The notes beneath the pieces were generated by a model that saw only the letters and a program-made list of their open reading frames with translations, was not told the origin of the DNA and made no database searches. A program made the position numbers and the translations under genes. A DNA stretch of 64,000 nt. Origin: Ridgeia piscesae (lineage: Eukaryota > Annelida > Polychaeta > Sabellida > Siboglinidae). This document shows positions 47,379 through 58,022 of the stretch, in pieces (the stretch's first letter is position 1; each line of letters starts with the position of its first letter). Location of the stretch: the NCBI GenBank assembly GCA_025642075.2, contig JAODUO010001323.1:124001-188000 (forward strand). The letters run 5' to 3'.

Positions 47379-50300
47379 TCAGTGGTCATGGTGAATCGGT
47401 GCGTCCCACGTCTCATGCATCACGCCCTCTGCTGCATGTACAATTTTCACGTGAATGGCTGAATACTTCTCGTTCTTCGGCGGGATGAGACATTTCTTGA
47501 AGGTCACATCATCTCCCGCCTTTGGGATGTAATCGCCATCAATGCTGCAATAAAAATACAGATAACAGTACACCTGTATATTGTTTGCATAAAATGGCAA
47601 CAGTCCACAAAGACCTGAACAGAGGAATGGGAACTGGAGACTTGATAGAGAAAGTAGTGCAAGAAAAGTGGGCAAAAGATGAGGAAGATAAAGAACACCA
47701 ACAGAATCATGGCCAACTTCATCCCCGACGACGGAGATTCAGGAAAAAGCGTTTATCCCACTACCCGAAATTAGCCAGCGTATTGGGCATAGAGATTTGT
47801 ACCTGGAAGTCCACTATGTTGAACATGGGAAAATCACTGAATATTCCAGAATTGCAGTTATTTGAGCCTGTTTCAATAGAATTGCCAATAAAGCTTGCTT
47901 TGAAACTGGATGTTTTGTTAACAATTTGAACGTGGATTCAACAAAAACAAACATGAGGCTCTACATACATTGTGATAATGAAGAAGTTGACTGGATTTCA
48001 TGTGCTCATAAACCTATTTAAATAATCTAGTGTTTATGCAAGGGGAAGTGAAAAATTTCGACACAGGGAAATGGAAACAAGATGGTGTGGTCTCACTGAG
48101 AGTGTGGACTCATTGACAGTGTCGTCTCACTGAGAGTGTGGACTCATTGACAGTGTCGTCTCACTGAGAGTGTGGACTCACATACACTGTGGTCTCATTG
48201 ACAGGAATTGAGCATCTGATATTTGTGTGATGCTGCGAAGGATATTTTACAGACAGTTGGGAGTATTGCATTTAATCAGTGGGTGAAACTGATGAATGGG
48301 AAGTCAATTAGGCATGTCCTACTGCCTTGTGTGAATGAGTGCTGGCTGGGGACTGCTTCAAAGAATTACTGAAATTGCCCAAATAACAATCACACTTTTC
48401 CAGTGTCACATGCTAAGCAAATAATTATTAGGACTACCCAGGTCCCAGGAGTGAAGCCAGGATATTTCCAAACAGTCGAAGGGGTAACCAGTTAAAGTTC
48501 AAAGATTACCAGTGCAAACATAAACCCAGTGAAGACTGACAAAACTTGTAGATTATAACCAGAATGTGACAACCATTATATATAAATGCTATAAAAATAT
48601 ATAATTATATTTTACCCATGCAATACTACTCAGTAGCCACTCAGTGGTTTTTTATGTTCTTCCTAGCTACTCAATCAGTTTGTAACACCTTGCCTGTATT
48701 GATGTTTAAACACTGGTTGATGCATTGAAATATTTTGAGTTAACTGTTTATCTTGTTTCTGCATGTTTCATTGTGCTACGTGTCAGTGAGTCAAGTGTCA
48801 GAACCATCTTAATATGCTCATCTAGTGTTTCAAAAAAATTATAGTAGATGATGCCTCAACGAGAGCAAACTCAGTAGAACTCAGATATCCATTAATGCCT
48901 GGATTATAATGCAGTGCAATAAAATGTCACTGAATGAATAATTTTGGTTTTGGTGATTATGCATGTATGTGCGTGTGTGAGACTGTGTGTGTATGTGTGT
49001 GTATGTGTGTGTATTATATAATGATTATATAAATATATAAGATAGTACCTACAGCCAACACTGAACAATTTAAGAATTAATTTTTTGTAAAAATAATAGT
49101 TGACTGGCACCAACTTAACGAATCGCAGGTCCAGGCTCAAACCATAACTCATTGTAGTCGGCTGATCTGCAGCTCAAACATTCAATAACATGCGCACATA
49201 CCCCGTCGTATATAAAATAGCCAATATTGGCTCCTTAAGACGTACCCTATTCAGATATAAATACATCAATACATAACACACTGTATCACCCCCTTGTATG
49301 CACATGAATCATATAATTGTATGGTTAACTTTTGTTATGTGAATTGGAGTGGGAATTGGAATTGAATGATTATAGATGGAGCTAGAAAAAATTGAACTGG
49401 AATTGAAATAAATTGAATTGTAATTGAATAAAAGAAATTGTAATGAATTGGGATTGAAAGAATGGAATTGACCTCAGCCCTGACAGTGTGGTCTCACTGA
49501 CAGTGTGGTCTCACTGACAGTGTGATCTCACCGACAGTGTGATCTCACCGACAGTGTGATCTCACCGACAGTGTGGACTCACCGACAGTGTGATCTCACC
49601 GACAGTGTGGACTCACCGACAGTGTGGTCTAACTGACAGTGTGGTCTCACCGACAGTGTGATCTAACTGACAGTGTGGTCTCACTGACAGTGTGATCTAA
49701 CTGACAGTATGGTCTCACCGACAGTGTGATCTCACCGACAGTGTGGACTCACCGACAGTGTGGTCTAACCAACAGTGTGGTCTCACCGACAGTGTGGTCT
49801 AACTGACAGTGTAGTCGCACCGACCGTGTGGACTCACTGACAGTGTGGTCTGACAGTGTGGTCTAACTGACAGTGTGGACTCACTGACAGTGTGGTCTCA
49901 CTCTAAAACTACGAAGGAGCCAGTACTTGAATGAAAAAGAATGATTAACCCCAAGGGAAGGCGGTTAATCGCTTAGACCAGTTTTAAGTAAAAGGTTACC
50001 AGATGTAAACTGCCGTTTCATTGTCCACTTACTCAGAAATGTGTACAAATATTAGGTCGCCTTCTTCTTTCGGTATAATAAATCCATGACCCTTTTCCCG
50101 GCAAAATGTCTTGACTTTGCCAAAGAAGCTTGGACCAGCAGCCGCTACTTCAGACCTGTCAAATGCAAAACCTACATTAGTTTCACTGATACACTGACCT
50201 GAGTGCCCTGCACTAGGAATTAAATTATGTTTCAACATTAAATCCAAACAAATGTTAAATACAGCTTTTTAAAATACATGTCAGTCTCATTTTCATATAA

Positions 50301-51093
50301 AGTTGCGTATCATCAAACATACAATATAATATATATTTACAGGATGACAGTTGTGTGTGTCAACAGTTTCCATAGTCATATTAATTCCACATTAATACCA
50401 TAATATTGGTCTAATTTCAAATCTATTTGGCAAAAAAGCGCATCTACGATCGACTATGATATGAGCATTAAGCAGTTAGTTTATTTATATAATTATTTTA
50501 TTTTGAAAAACTAGTAAAGCAATTTTGGTTCAGCCAATTAAAAATGTGATAAACAGGATTAGTAATTTTGTTCTCAACAATATCTTGAACAAAACATTTT
50601 CAGCTTGACGCCACATGAATGATTAATTATGCAGACCAGTCATAAGGAATATTCATGCATACGCAGTGAACTACCGGGCAAGCAGACCTGTTGATGATGT
50701 GGAGCATGCGTTTTTTGTAAAATAAATAAATAAATAAATACCTGCATGTGCAAAAAGGGTCTCCCAAATTCATAGATATTATCAGTTATGTTTTGAAAAT
50801 GGGTGTCATGCGTGTGTTTGTATCTTATCATTCTTATGCCATAATCACACGTCAGTTTTTTTCCCAGTGAAATGCGCCTCAATTTCCTTCCCTCGTAAAC
50901 ATTCTGCAAACTGTTTTCAAATGGTATAAACTCAAGAAGGAAAACACAAAATTTACAATGGACATCCTCGAAAGCTGAATACCTACTGTGAATATGTCCT
51001 GGTGCGCTTCGTTGGCAGCGGACTAGGAATTAGGAACTCTCTATGTGGTGAACCAACAGGGGAAGAATTACCAGGATCAGACGTTTCTGTCAT
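47379..51093 (-). CDS. CARHSP1: CARHSP1/CSDC2-like cold-shock-domain RNA-binding protein, complete
   Basis: There are three coding exons on minus: 51093-50987 (ATG, 107 nt), 50155-50033 (123 nt) and 47544-47379 (to TGA). Introns are GT-AG and both phase 2: donors GTAGGT and GTAAGT, acceptors TTTGACAG and TTATTGCAG. The spliced frame is 132 codons including stop, giving 131 residues. The N-terminus carries PSPLPTKRTRTYS, which matches the phosphorylation-site region of vertebrate CARHSP1 (PSPLPTRRTRTFS). The cold-shock domain holds RNP1-like KGHGFI and RNP2-like IFVHIS. The C-terminus IPPKNEK...HETW is family-typical. CARHSP1 binds mRNA 3' UTRs and is a calcium/phosphatase-regulated phosphoprotein in vertebrates. 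A splice acceptor (TTTGCAG at 51112-51106) just before the ATG exon shows at least one non-coding upstream exon. CSDC2 is the sister paralogue, so the invertebrate gene may be orthologous to both. Confidence 0.93.
48075..48205. repeat. 17 bp-related repeat array 1 in CARHSP1-like intron 2
   Basis: About seven units of GACAGTGTCGTCTCACT / GAGAGTGTGGACTCATT, related to the larger array at 49482. Confidence 0.85.
49370..49470. repeat. Imperfect GAATTG-rich low-complexity tract
   Basis: Repeated GGAATTGAATTG-like words with short spacers lie next to the 17 bp array. Confidence 0.7.
49482..49903. repeat. 17 bp minisatellite, about 25 units, in CARHSP1-like intron 2
   Basis: The unit GACAGTGTGGTCTCACT varies to GATCTCACC, GGACTCACC and GGTCTAACT. 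It sits about 130 bp downstream (minus sense) of the exon 2 donor. Confidence 0.92.
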
Positions 51094-51152
51094 ACTGCAG
51101 CGAACCTGCAAACATAATCGATATTGGTACGTAGGCAAGCTTTATACAAGTG

Positions 51153-53084
51153 CAGAGATGGAGTAATCGTACTCGTACTCGAGTACGAGTACTTTTTTAA
51201 GTACTCGTACTCGAGTACAAAGGAAAGTAATCGTACTCGTACTCGAGTACATTACCAAAGTAATCGTACTCACGATTACTTTTCACGATTACATTTTTTT
51301 CATATGAACAGTTGCAAGCAAATATATTAGACAGATAAAATGACAATATTAGAAGTAATCTAATAAATGTAATAATAATCAAGGTATTCATTTTTTATTA
51401 CTGTTGAGCATTTCAGTTAAATAAATATTCAGTCAGATTTCTCTAATTAATACCTTCTCTTCCCAGAGAAGCAACATCTCCTCACCCTCCTGCTTAGTAC
51501 AAAGTGCAAGTTATATTGTGACAGATCCTGTGAAGCACTGCAGGAGATAAGCATCCCCTAACATCTTGCTTTGTAATTTTAGAAGCCAGGCCTCAGCCCC
51601 ACCTGTACTGTTTGCTCTGTCAGTATGGTGTGAATGACTGGTCATATTTCCAACTTCCAGAATCCTGACTGGGTCTGGGCGGTTAGCTGCCAAAATCCCT
51701 GTCTATTATGTTTAATTAAGTGCAAACTGTAAACCTGTCTAAATCCACAACCATTCTGTGCTTGTCCCATCCAGACATGAGGTCAAATACATTGAAATGT
51801 ATTTAAATACAAAAATTCTTGAGGGATTACAAATACTTTTTAAATATAAATGTAGTTAAATATGAATACATTGAAAAGTATTTCAAATACTTGTTCATAT
51901 ATTTTTCAAATACTTTTCATTTTGTATTACTATGTAGGTAAAAGAAAAGCAACACATATATTGAGATATCTAGTTTATAGGCATAATTAGTGTTTTGCTC
52001 ATATGATGACAGGCAGACCAGTGCTAGGGAGTATTGTTATTGCTAACTGCATCACAGTGACAACTGACTGAGAGAGGTAAAGGCCAAAATATATTGTTTG
52101 AAGGTCCATAATAATATAACGCCTATGTTGCCCTCAGAAGAGACACTGCTAATCATTGCTAGGATGTTGTGAGGAACTTCAAAGTCAGCCAGGAAACCAG
52201 AATAACCTGGTGCCAAATTGAACCCTGACTAAAGAACAACAAAAGGGGATATTGACCTATGGTCACTGTTAGGTCCATCCTCTGGCTCTGAGCAAACACA
52301 AGTTGTGGTCACTGCAGGGCCAGGGGGAAGCCTGCTGTTAAGTGTCTTCATCAGTAATTAGCACTGTTGGGTGAAGTTGCAGTTAAGGTAATCAGTTTGG
52401 CAGGCATTACATGTGACAGTGAAAAAGAAATGTTGATACTGACAATGTATTTCCAAAAAATATTTGAACAAGTCAAATACTTTAGGAAAGTATTTAAATA
52501 CAAATACTTTTAATTCCTAAACATCAAATACACATATTTTATATACTTTCATATACAAATGTATTTGACCCCATGTCTGGACCCATCTGATATACTACTC
52601 TTTTGAATATGCCCCCCTGGTTTTGAAGTGTTGTTATTGTAATGTATTTGATCATGTGTATTTGAAATTTTTAAATGCCTCCTATTTGTATTTGATTCAG
52701 AAACCATAAATTAAATTATTTATCCAGCATTAAATGATTCATCCAATACCTGAGAAAGTCGTCTAATTATTAATAACAATAACACCTGGATAGTGGATAG
52801 CAGTAATCAGTTAGAAAATTAGTGACACAACAACAGAACAAGAATGACACCTAGGGATTCCATGAAAGTCGCCTTTATGTTAGAAACAGGATATTCATTA
52901 AAGTAATCATGAAAGTAATCATGCTTATATTGTAAAGTAATCGTACTCGTACTCGAGTATATTGTAAAGTAATCGTACTCGTACTCGACGAGTACATTTG
53001 TTTTCTGAGTACTCGTACTCATGCATGTTCAAAGTAATCGTACTCGTACTCGAGTACATTTGTATTGTACTCACTCCATCTCTG
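51153..53084. mobile_element. hAT-like non-autonomous transposon with exact 8 bp target-site duplication
   Basis: The element starts CAGAGATGGAGTAATCGTAC and ends with its reverse-complement counterpart ACTCCATCTCTG. TACAAGTG occurs immediately before (51145-51152) and after (53085-53092). An 8 bp duplication and a CAG start are hAT hallmarks. Subterminal GTACTCGTACTCGAGTAC motifs recur at both ends (51165-51275, 52935-53060) and could be transposase-binding repeats. No transposase frame is found. It lies just upstream of the CARHSP1-like coding exon 1, probably within its first intron or promoter region, and holds another transposon at 51772-52579. Confidence 0.92.
51772..52579. mobile_element. 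Nested hAT-like non-autonomous transposon
   Basis: The ends are CAGACATGAGGTCAAATACA and its counterpart TGTATTTGACCCCATGTCTG. Flanks GTCCCATC (51764-51771) and GACCCATC (52580-52587) match at seven of eight bases, as expected for a hAT duplication. AATACTTTT/GTATTT motifs fill both subterminal regions. It contains no transposase and inserted into the outer element, so it is the younger of the two. Confidence 0.85.
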
Positions 53085-53092
53085 TACAAGTG

Positions 53093-54444
53093 CAGGTCTT
53101 AAAAAATGGCATCACTTACTTAGTAGCAGTACTAGAATTCAAACAAGTCTTCCTCGTTAAGATGGCCACTGGCCCTAGAAATATACCATGCTATGTGTGC
53201 ATTTGTGATTTTGTGTAAGTTATGGCGACACTGTAAAATGCTGTCCTGCTATTGATACTAATATGCTGGCTTTTGGGCACTGTATGCATCTCCTCCTCGG
53301 AGATACTGAGGTCAACTTGGTTAAGCTATCTGTGTTCATTCAGTCCCTTGCACTGTTAGCCTTTGATTGACCAAACTGGTGAGGCATTTCAGAAAACACA
53401 ACTGTGATTTAGAGTCATCCTCTGTAAGGGGTATGTGATTAGTTTGTAAATGACTTACTGACTGTACATTATAATCTTCACAATTATATCAGAAACCAAG
53501 ACTGACCTAGTCGTCACTTTTACATTACAAAAAACAAACTGGTGGACATTTTTGCAGGCAGTTTATTTTGAGAAATTTGTCTTACTGCAGAAACAGCACC
53601 TATAATTTACTTTCAATAAGAAAATTAAATTCCTGTATTTTTATGGGTTAAGCAGTAGGTTATCTTTGTGCTTTGTTTTACACAAAATAGGTTAAGCTGT
53701 TTTTATACATGAAATTAAATTTTAAAACTAAAAGGTAACTTGGGTAACATATACAGGATTGACTGTCAGAATGGACAGAATTTTTTATATTGAATGCGCA
53801 ATGTCAAGAGTGACCCAGTTTGCATCAACCTATGCTGCTATCTCTCACTGCAGTAACTCACGGCCACAGCAGTGCAACTGGCACCAAACAGGTCACTGTT
53901 TCAGTCTAAAAAGTGCACAGCCACAGATTCATAACATAATAATACCCATAAATATGCCTGGTATTATGTTGAAGGATGTAACTAACATTGCAAAGTGTCA
54001 TACATATATATACATACATACATATATATACTAAGCAAAAGCAGAAATAACGACACAATCGAGGCATCCCCATATACCAGAAAAGTGCCAATAATTTTAA
54101 ACAAATTATTATTTTAAAACAGATTATCTTTTGCAACAGAGCCAACACGTGTCTCAGAGAACAAGCACAATTGGCAGATTTCAACTCCAATGCCAAGCAC
54201 CAAATGTTCAGACGTGGAATGATAGGCCATGCCAGGTGTGTTTTTGGGAATGCTCATTACTAGTCTAGACGTCAGCATCGGAATCGCATATCACTGACAC
54301 TCACACTGTATCATGTCATGTGTGTAACTGTAAACATGACATACGCCCGTGTTGTAAACAAGTGCAATGTTATCCATTAGACTTAAATGAATGCAAACCA
54401 AATCCAATTCAACAGTGGGCATGGCATGAAGTCTCCAATGGACA
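53093..54444. other. No feature recognised
   Basis: Probably intron or 5' flank of the CARHSP1-like gene. A short ATATATACATACATACATAT tract lies near 54005. Confidence 0.35.
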
Positions 54445-54600
54445 ATGGCGAAACGTAAAGACGAACTCGATGTACCAGCAAAGGGTTCAAATTCAGAAAT
54501 CAAGCGTCAACTCAAGGAATCATTCAAGCAAGCGACGAAGGCTGAACGGACGGGGGCAATCCCTCGCCGCATGACGATGACGGTTTTTGATTTTTTTTAA
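54445..54600 (+). CDS. Possible 51-residue lysine-rich frame, unrecognised
   Basis: An ATG in strong context (ACAATGG) opens a frame MAKRKDELDVPAKG, EIKRQLKESFKQATKAERTG, AIPRRMTMTV, ending FDFF. The composition (charged, helix-prone) looks coding until about 54582, after which a T-rich run supplies the last residues and stop. It may therefore be a first exon or a piece of a longer protein, with only a weak donor (GGTTTTTG). No family recognised. Confidence 0.3.
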   Translation: MAKRKDELDVPAKGSNSEIKRQLKESFKQATKAERTGAIPRRMTMTVFDFF

Positions 54601-55150
54601 TGTATTCCCTGTCACGCTGTCTTTACAACCCGTATGTGTAGCCTTAATGATATTTAAGTGTCTCTTAATGGAACGTACCTGTCGAGCTGAAAACAAGTTT
54701 ATCGTAAATCCCCACAACCCAAGAAGCAATCGAGGTCAGATGGTGTCACCCTCAAATAGTTTTCCCAAACAATTACAACTTTGAATCTAGTCTGATCAAA
54801 AGGGCTCTCGCTAAGATAATTTACGTGAAGAAAAATGAAAATAATGTATGTGATTATCATACAGAAAATTTGAGATGTTCATTAGCCCGTTTTCTGCACT
54901 TACTATAATAATTTAAATAATCAAGCTCAAAGGCAATATTAAGACATTTGTAGTGCTTATCAACTACAGTTACACCTAAACTCGCCAACAGAGGCGCCAC
55001 TCACAGTATGGCTAAATTCCCCAGCAGAGGCGCCACTGTAGACATAATCGCGTCCCACTTGCAGTGACGTCACTGCTCTGCAACTAACAATCAGGTAGCA
55101 AAGAGTGTTTATTTGTTGCTATGCGCGGATAATTGGGAACTCATTGCATA
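54601..55150. other. No feature recognised
   Basis: Contains a short duplicated phrase CAGAGGCGCCACT (about 54990 and 55025); otherwise featureless. Confidence 0.35.
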
Positions 55151-55161
55151 CGTATACTTAC

Positions 55162-56030
55162 TTACTTATTCTCTTCGTCCCCAGTGGGACACAAGGCCAC
55201 AACAATGCTTCGCCACAAGGTTCTGTCTTTTGCTGAGGCCTGGGCCTCACCCCAGGACAGCCCCATCTCTTTCAGCTCCGCCATTACTGATTGTCGCCAT
55301 GTCATCTTTGGCCGTCCTCGTTTCCTTTTTCCAGGTGGTGTCCATCTCAGTGCCACTTTGGAGATGCTGTCTTGGGGCATTCGCAGAACATGCCCTAGCC
55401 ATCTTAGTCGTCTGCGTTTGATTTCGAGGACAGCACTGTTGCAACCCGTCTTCTTATAGAGGTCCACGTTAGAAATTTTATTTGGCCAGAATATTCGGCA
55501 GATCTTTCTTAGGCATCTATTATGGAACGCATCGATCTTGGCCATGTCCCATTTTACCACTCGCCAGCACTCTGAGCCATACAGTAGGATGGACTTCACA
55601 TTACTGTTGTAAAGTCTTATCTTTGTTTTGGTGGTGTATTGGTTAGACTTCCAAATGTTCTGCAGTTTGGCGAATGCACAGCGGGTTTTACCGAGTCTTG
55701 CCTTGATGTATTTTTGGCATCCATTGTCTTTGCTGATGAGACTACCCAGGTAAGTAAAGTCCTGTACAAACTCAAGTGGTTCACCATTTACGGTAACAGG
55801 TGCGGTTGGTGTGGTGTTGATGCTCATCACTTGTGTCTTGGATGTATTGATGGTAAGCCCAGTTTGCTTTGCATATCTCTCTAATCGATCAGTGTTTTCC
55901 TGCAGATGGTCAAGTTTTACTGATAGAAATGCAAGGTCATCAGCAAAGTCGAGGTCTTCTAACTGGGAAAAGAGAGTCCACTGGATACCCCTGGGTTTAT
56001 CTGATGTAGTTTTCCGCATACGTTTAATCA
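55162..56030 (-). pseudogene. LINE reverse transcriptase 3' fragment, open frame but 5' truncated
   Basis: On minus, about 290 codons stay open: GIQWTLFSQLEDLDFADDLA (catalytic FADD), FTYLGSLIS, ILLYGSECWR, CLRKICRIFWPNKISN, RRRLRWLGHVLRMP, GKRKRGRPKMTWR, then stop. Everything before the FADD region (endonuclease and RT fingers) is missing, so it is a 5'-truncated copy. After the stop comes TAAGTAAGTAAGTA, a tetranucleotide tail typical of RTE-like LINEs. The intact frame suggests a fairly young insertion. The ATG at 56067 lies in flank sequence. Confidence 0.85.
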
Positions 56031-56162
56031 GTGTCAAAAAACTATGGTTGCTGAGTGTTCCAAACAACTTTTCTTAACTAATAAACTACGCATTCCTTTG
56101 CAGTGTAGGCCGCGTATACATTTTGCGCACATGCATTAGACCAGTTTCACATAACACACCTG

Positions 56163-56430
56163 TACCCTACTATACTATACTATACTATACTATACTATAC
56201 TATACTATACTATACTATACTATACTACACTACACTACACTACACTACACTACACTACACTACACTACACTACACTACACTACAATATACTATAATATAC
56301 TATCTACACTACACTACACTACACTACACTACACTACACTACACTACACTACACTACACTACACTACACTACACTACACTACACTACACTACACTACACT
56401 ACTATACTATACTATACTATACTATACTAA
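56163..56430. repeat. Pentanucleotide array (ACTAT)n / (ACTAC)n
   Basis: TACTA pentamers shift between ACTAT and ACTAC blocks. The frame through it is spurious. Confidence 0.95.
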
Positions 56431-56590
56431 CTATTCAGCTAATCCTAAAGTGACATTACCTACAGTATAGTATAGTATAGTATAGTATAATATAGTATAG
56501 TATAGTATAGTATAGTATAGTATAGTATAGTATAGTATAGTAATACTATACTATACTGTAGGTGATGTCACTTTAGGATTAGCTGAATAG
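56431..56590. repeat. Foldback of unique arms around an inverted pentamer array
   Basis: The left arm CTATTCAGCTAATCCTAAAG (56431 onward, about 45 bp) is mirrored by the right arm ending at 56590 with one mismatch. The DNA between them is (TATAG)n, the reverse strand of the neighbouring array. Confidence 0.9.
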
Positions 56591-57109
56591 GGCCTATGGT
56601 AATATTAATAGTACTTAGTGCTATTTTATTCACAATAATATGTTATCAAACAGGAGCGCATGAAAACATTGCACATGTAGAATCATCTGATTTCCCCAGT
56701 GGACCTCTAAAATGATAAACAACACATAAAATGAGTAAATAAATACAAACAAATCATGAATGTGGTGGGATAGATAACAATACTGGTGTTCTAATTAAAA
56801 ACTTACTACATTTTATGTCTCACCTTTTCAAACTTATTGAGCTACCATTAAGCCTGTATCATTTTGAATGTGTGTTATTTAGTCAAACTATCATCTTTTC
56901 ATATATGTTCTATCCTTCTATATATTTTCTTTTTGTTGTTCATCTTCTTCTTCATTCAACCAACATCAGTGTATTGATGATTATACCGTATAGAGTTTGC
57001 GATGAAAATTATGTGGTTTGAAGATCTCTTGAGAGGATAGTAGGCAGAAAGGGAAGTTGGATAGAACAGGTAATAGACAAAGAAGGGGGAGGGAGGCGCA
57101 GGTATGGTG
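56591..57109. other. No feature recognised
   Basis: AT-rich sequence; the open frame at 56815-57021 is hydrophobic by composition only. Confidence 0.35.
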
Positions 57110-57219
57110 ATTATTAGGTAGCCGCCAAGCTTGGACGTGAAACAGTCCAGGGGCTTGGCCGTCACTACCTCCTGGGGCAGGCTGTTCCATTCAGATGTGG
57201 TGCGACGAAATAACGACAT
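57110..57219 (-). pseudogene. LINE ORF2 C-terminal remnant
   Basis: FRRTTSEWNSLPQEVV then KPLDCFTSKLGGYL is the conserved end of jockey/CR1-like ORF2 proteins. Nothing upstream remains. Confidence 0.65.
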
Positions 57220-57596
57220 ATGTATGTACAGGGACCACCAGGGGGCGATGTCGTAGCTTCATGTTTTGTTCTTTCTATGGGTTGTTATATTTCCTGTTTC
57301 TTTTGGCAGATAGGCAGAATCTATGACGACGAGACGAAGGTGAAGTCTGTAAAGCATTTCCAGCCGGGTTTTTACGGCATTGTTAATTGGGAGTGTGGGC
57401 CAGTTCAGGGAGACGAGGATGCATTTTGGTGGTGTTTCTTTTTAACTCAACTTTCAGTCCACTGATATCAATCGCATTATGCTACCCAGCTAAGATTAGC
57501 CTGGAATGTGGAAGTCGGCCATCGTTTGCTGATGGGCAACTCGTTGGAGCATAGTGAAATTGATATGTAAATATGTATGCAATATCTGTCTGTCCT
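57220..57596. other. No feature recognised
   Basis: The plus frame to 57465 (KHFQPGFYGIVNWECG) is of unknown origin. Confidence 0.3.
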
Positions 57597-57742
57597 GTCC
57601 GTCCGTCCGTCCGTCCGTCCGTCCGTCCGTCCGTCCGTCCGTCCGTCCGTCCGTCCGTCCGTCCGTCCGTCCGTCCGTCCGTCCGTCCGTCCGTCCGTCC
57701 GTCCGTCCGTCCGTCCGTCCGTCCGTCCGTCCGTCCGTCCGT
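57597..57742. repeat. (CCGT)n tetranucleotide microsatellite, about 36 units
   Basis: A nearly perfect CCGT run; CpG-rich. Arg-Pro-Ser-Val frames are artefacts. Confidence 0.97.
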
Positions 57743-57807
57743 CTCGTCTGTCCGTTGTCTGTATGTATGTATGTTATTATTATTATCGTTATTATGTATA
57801 TATATAT

Positions 57808-57838
57808 TTTTTTTTTTTTAGATACTGGAACTAGTGAC

Positions 57839-57900
<62 letters not shown>

Positions 57901-57902
57901 CA

Positions 57903-57994
<92 letters not shown>

Positions 57995-58022
57995 GTCACT
58001 ATTTCCAGTTATCTAAAAAAAT
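57808..58022. repeat. Foldback with (AC)n-(AT)n-(GT)n core
   Basis: TTTTTTAGATACTGGAACTA then GTGACTTACACAC on the left is mirrored by GTGTGTAAGTCACTA then TTCCAGTTATCTAAAAAA on the right. The core runs AC, AT, GT, so the whole 215 bp can pair with itself. Confidence 0.9.

Noticed and set aside
47522..47929. 135-codon plus frame
   Set aside because: Begins opposite the CARHSP1-like third exon and continues into its intron; no independent support.
57496..57999. Thr-His / Arg-Thr-Asp repeat frames
   Set aside because: They translate AC, AT, GT and CCGT microsatellites.
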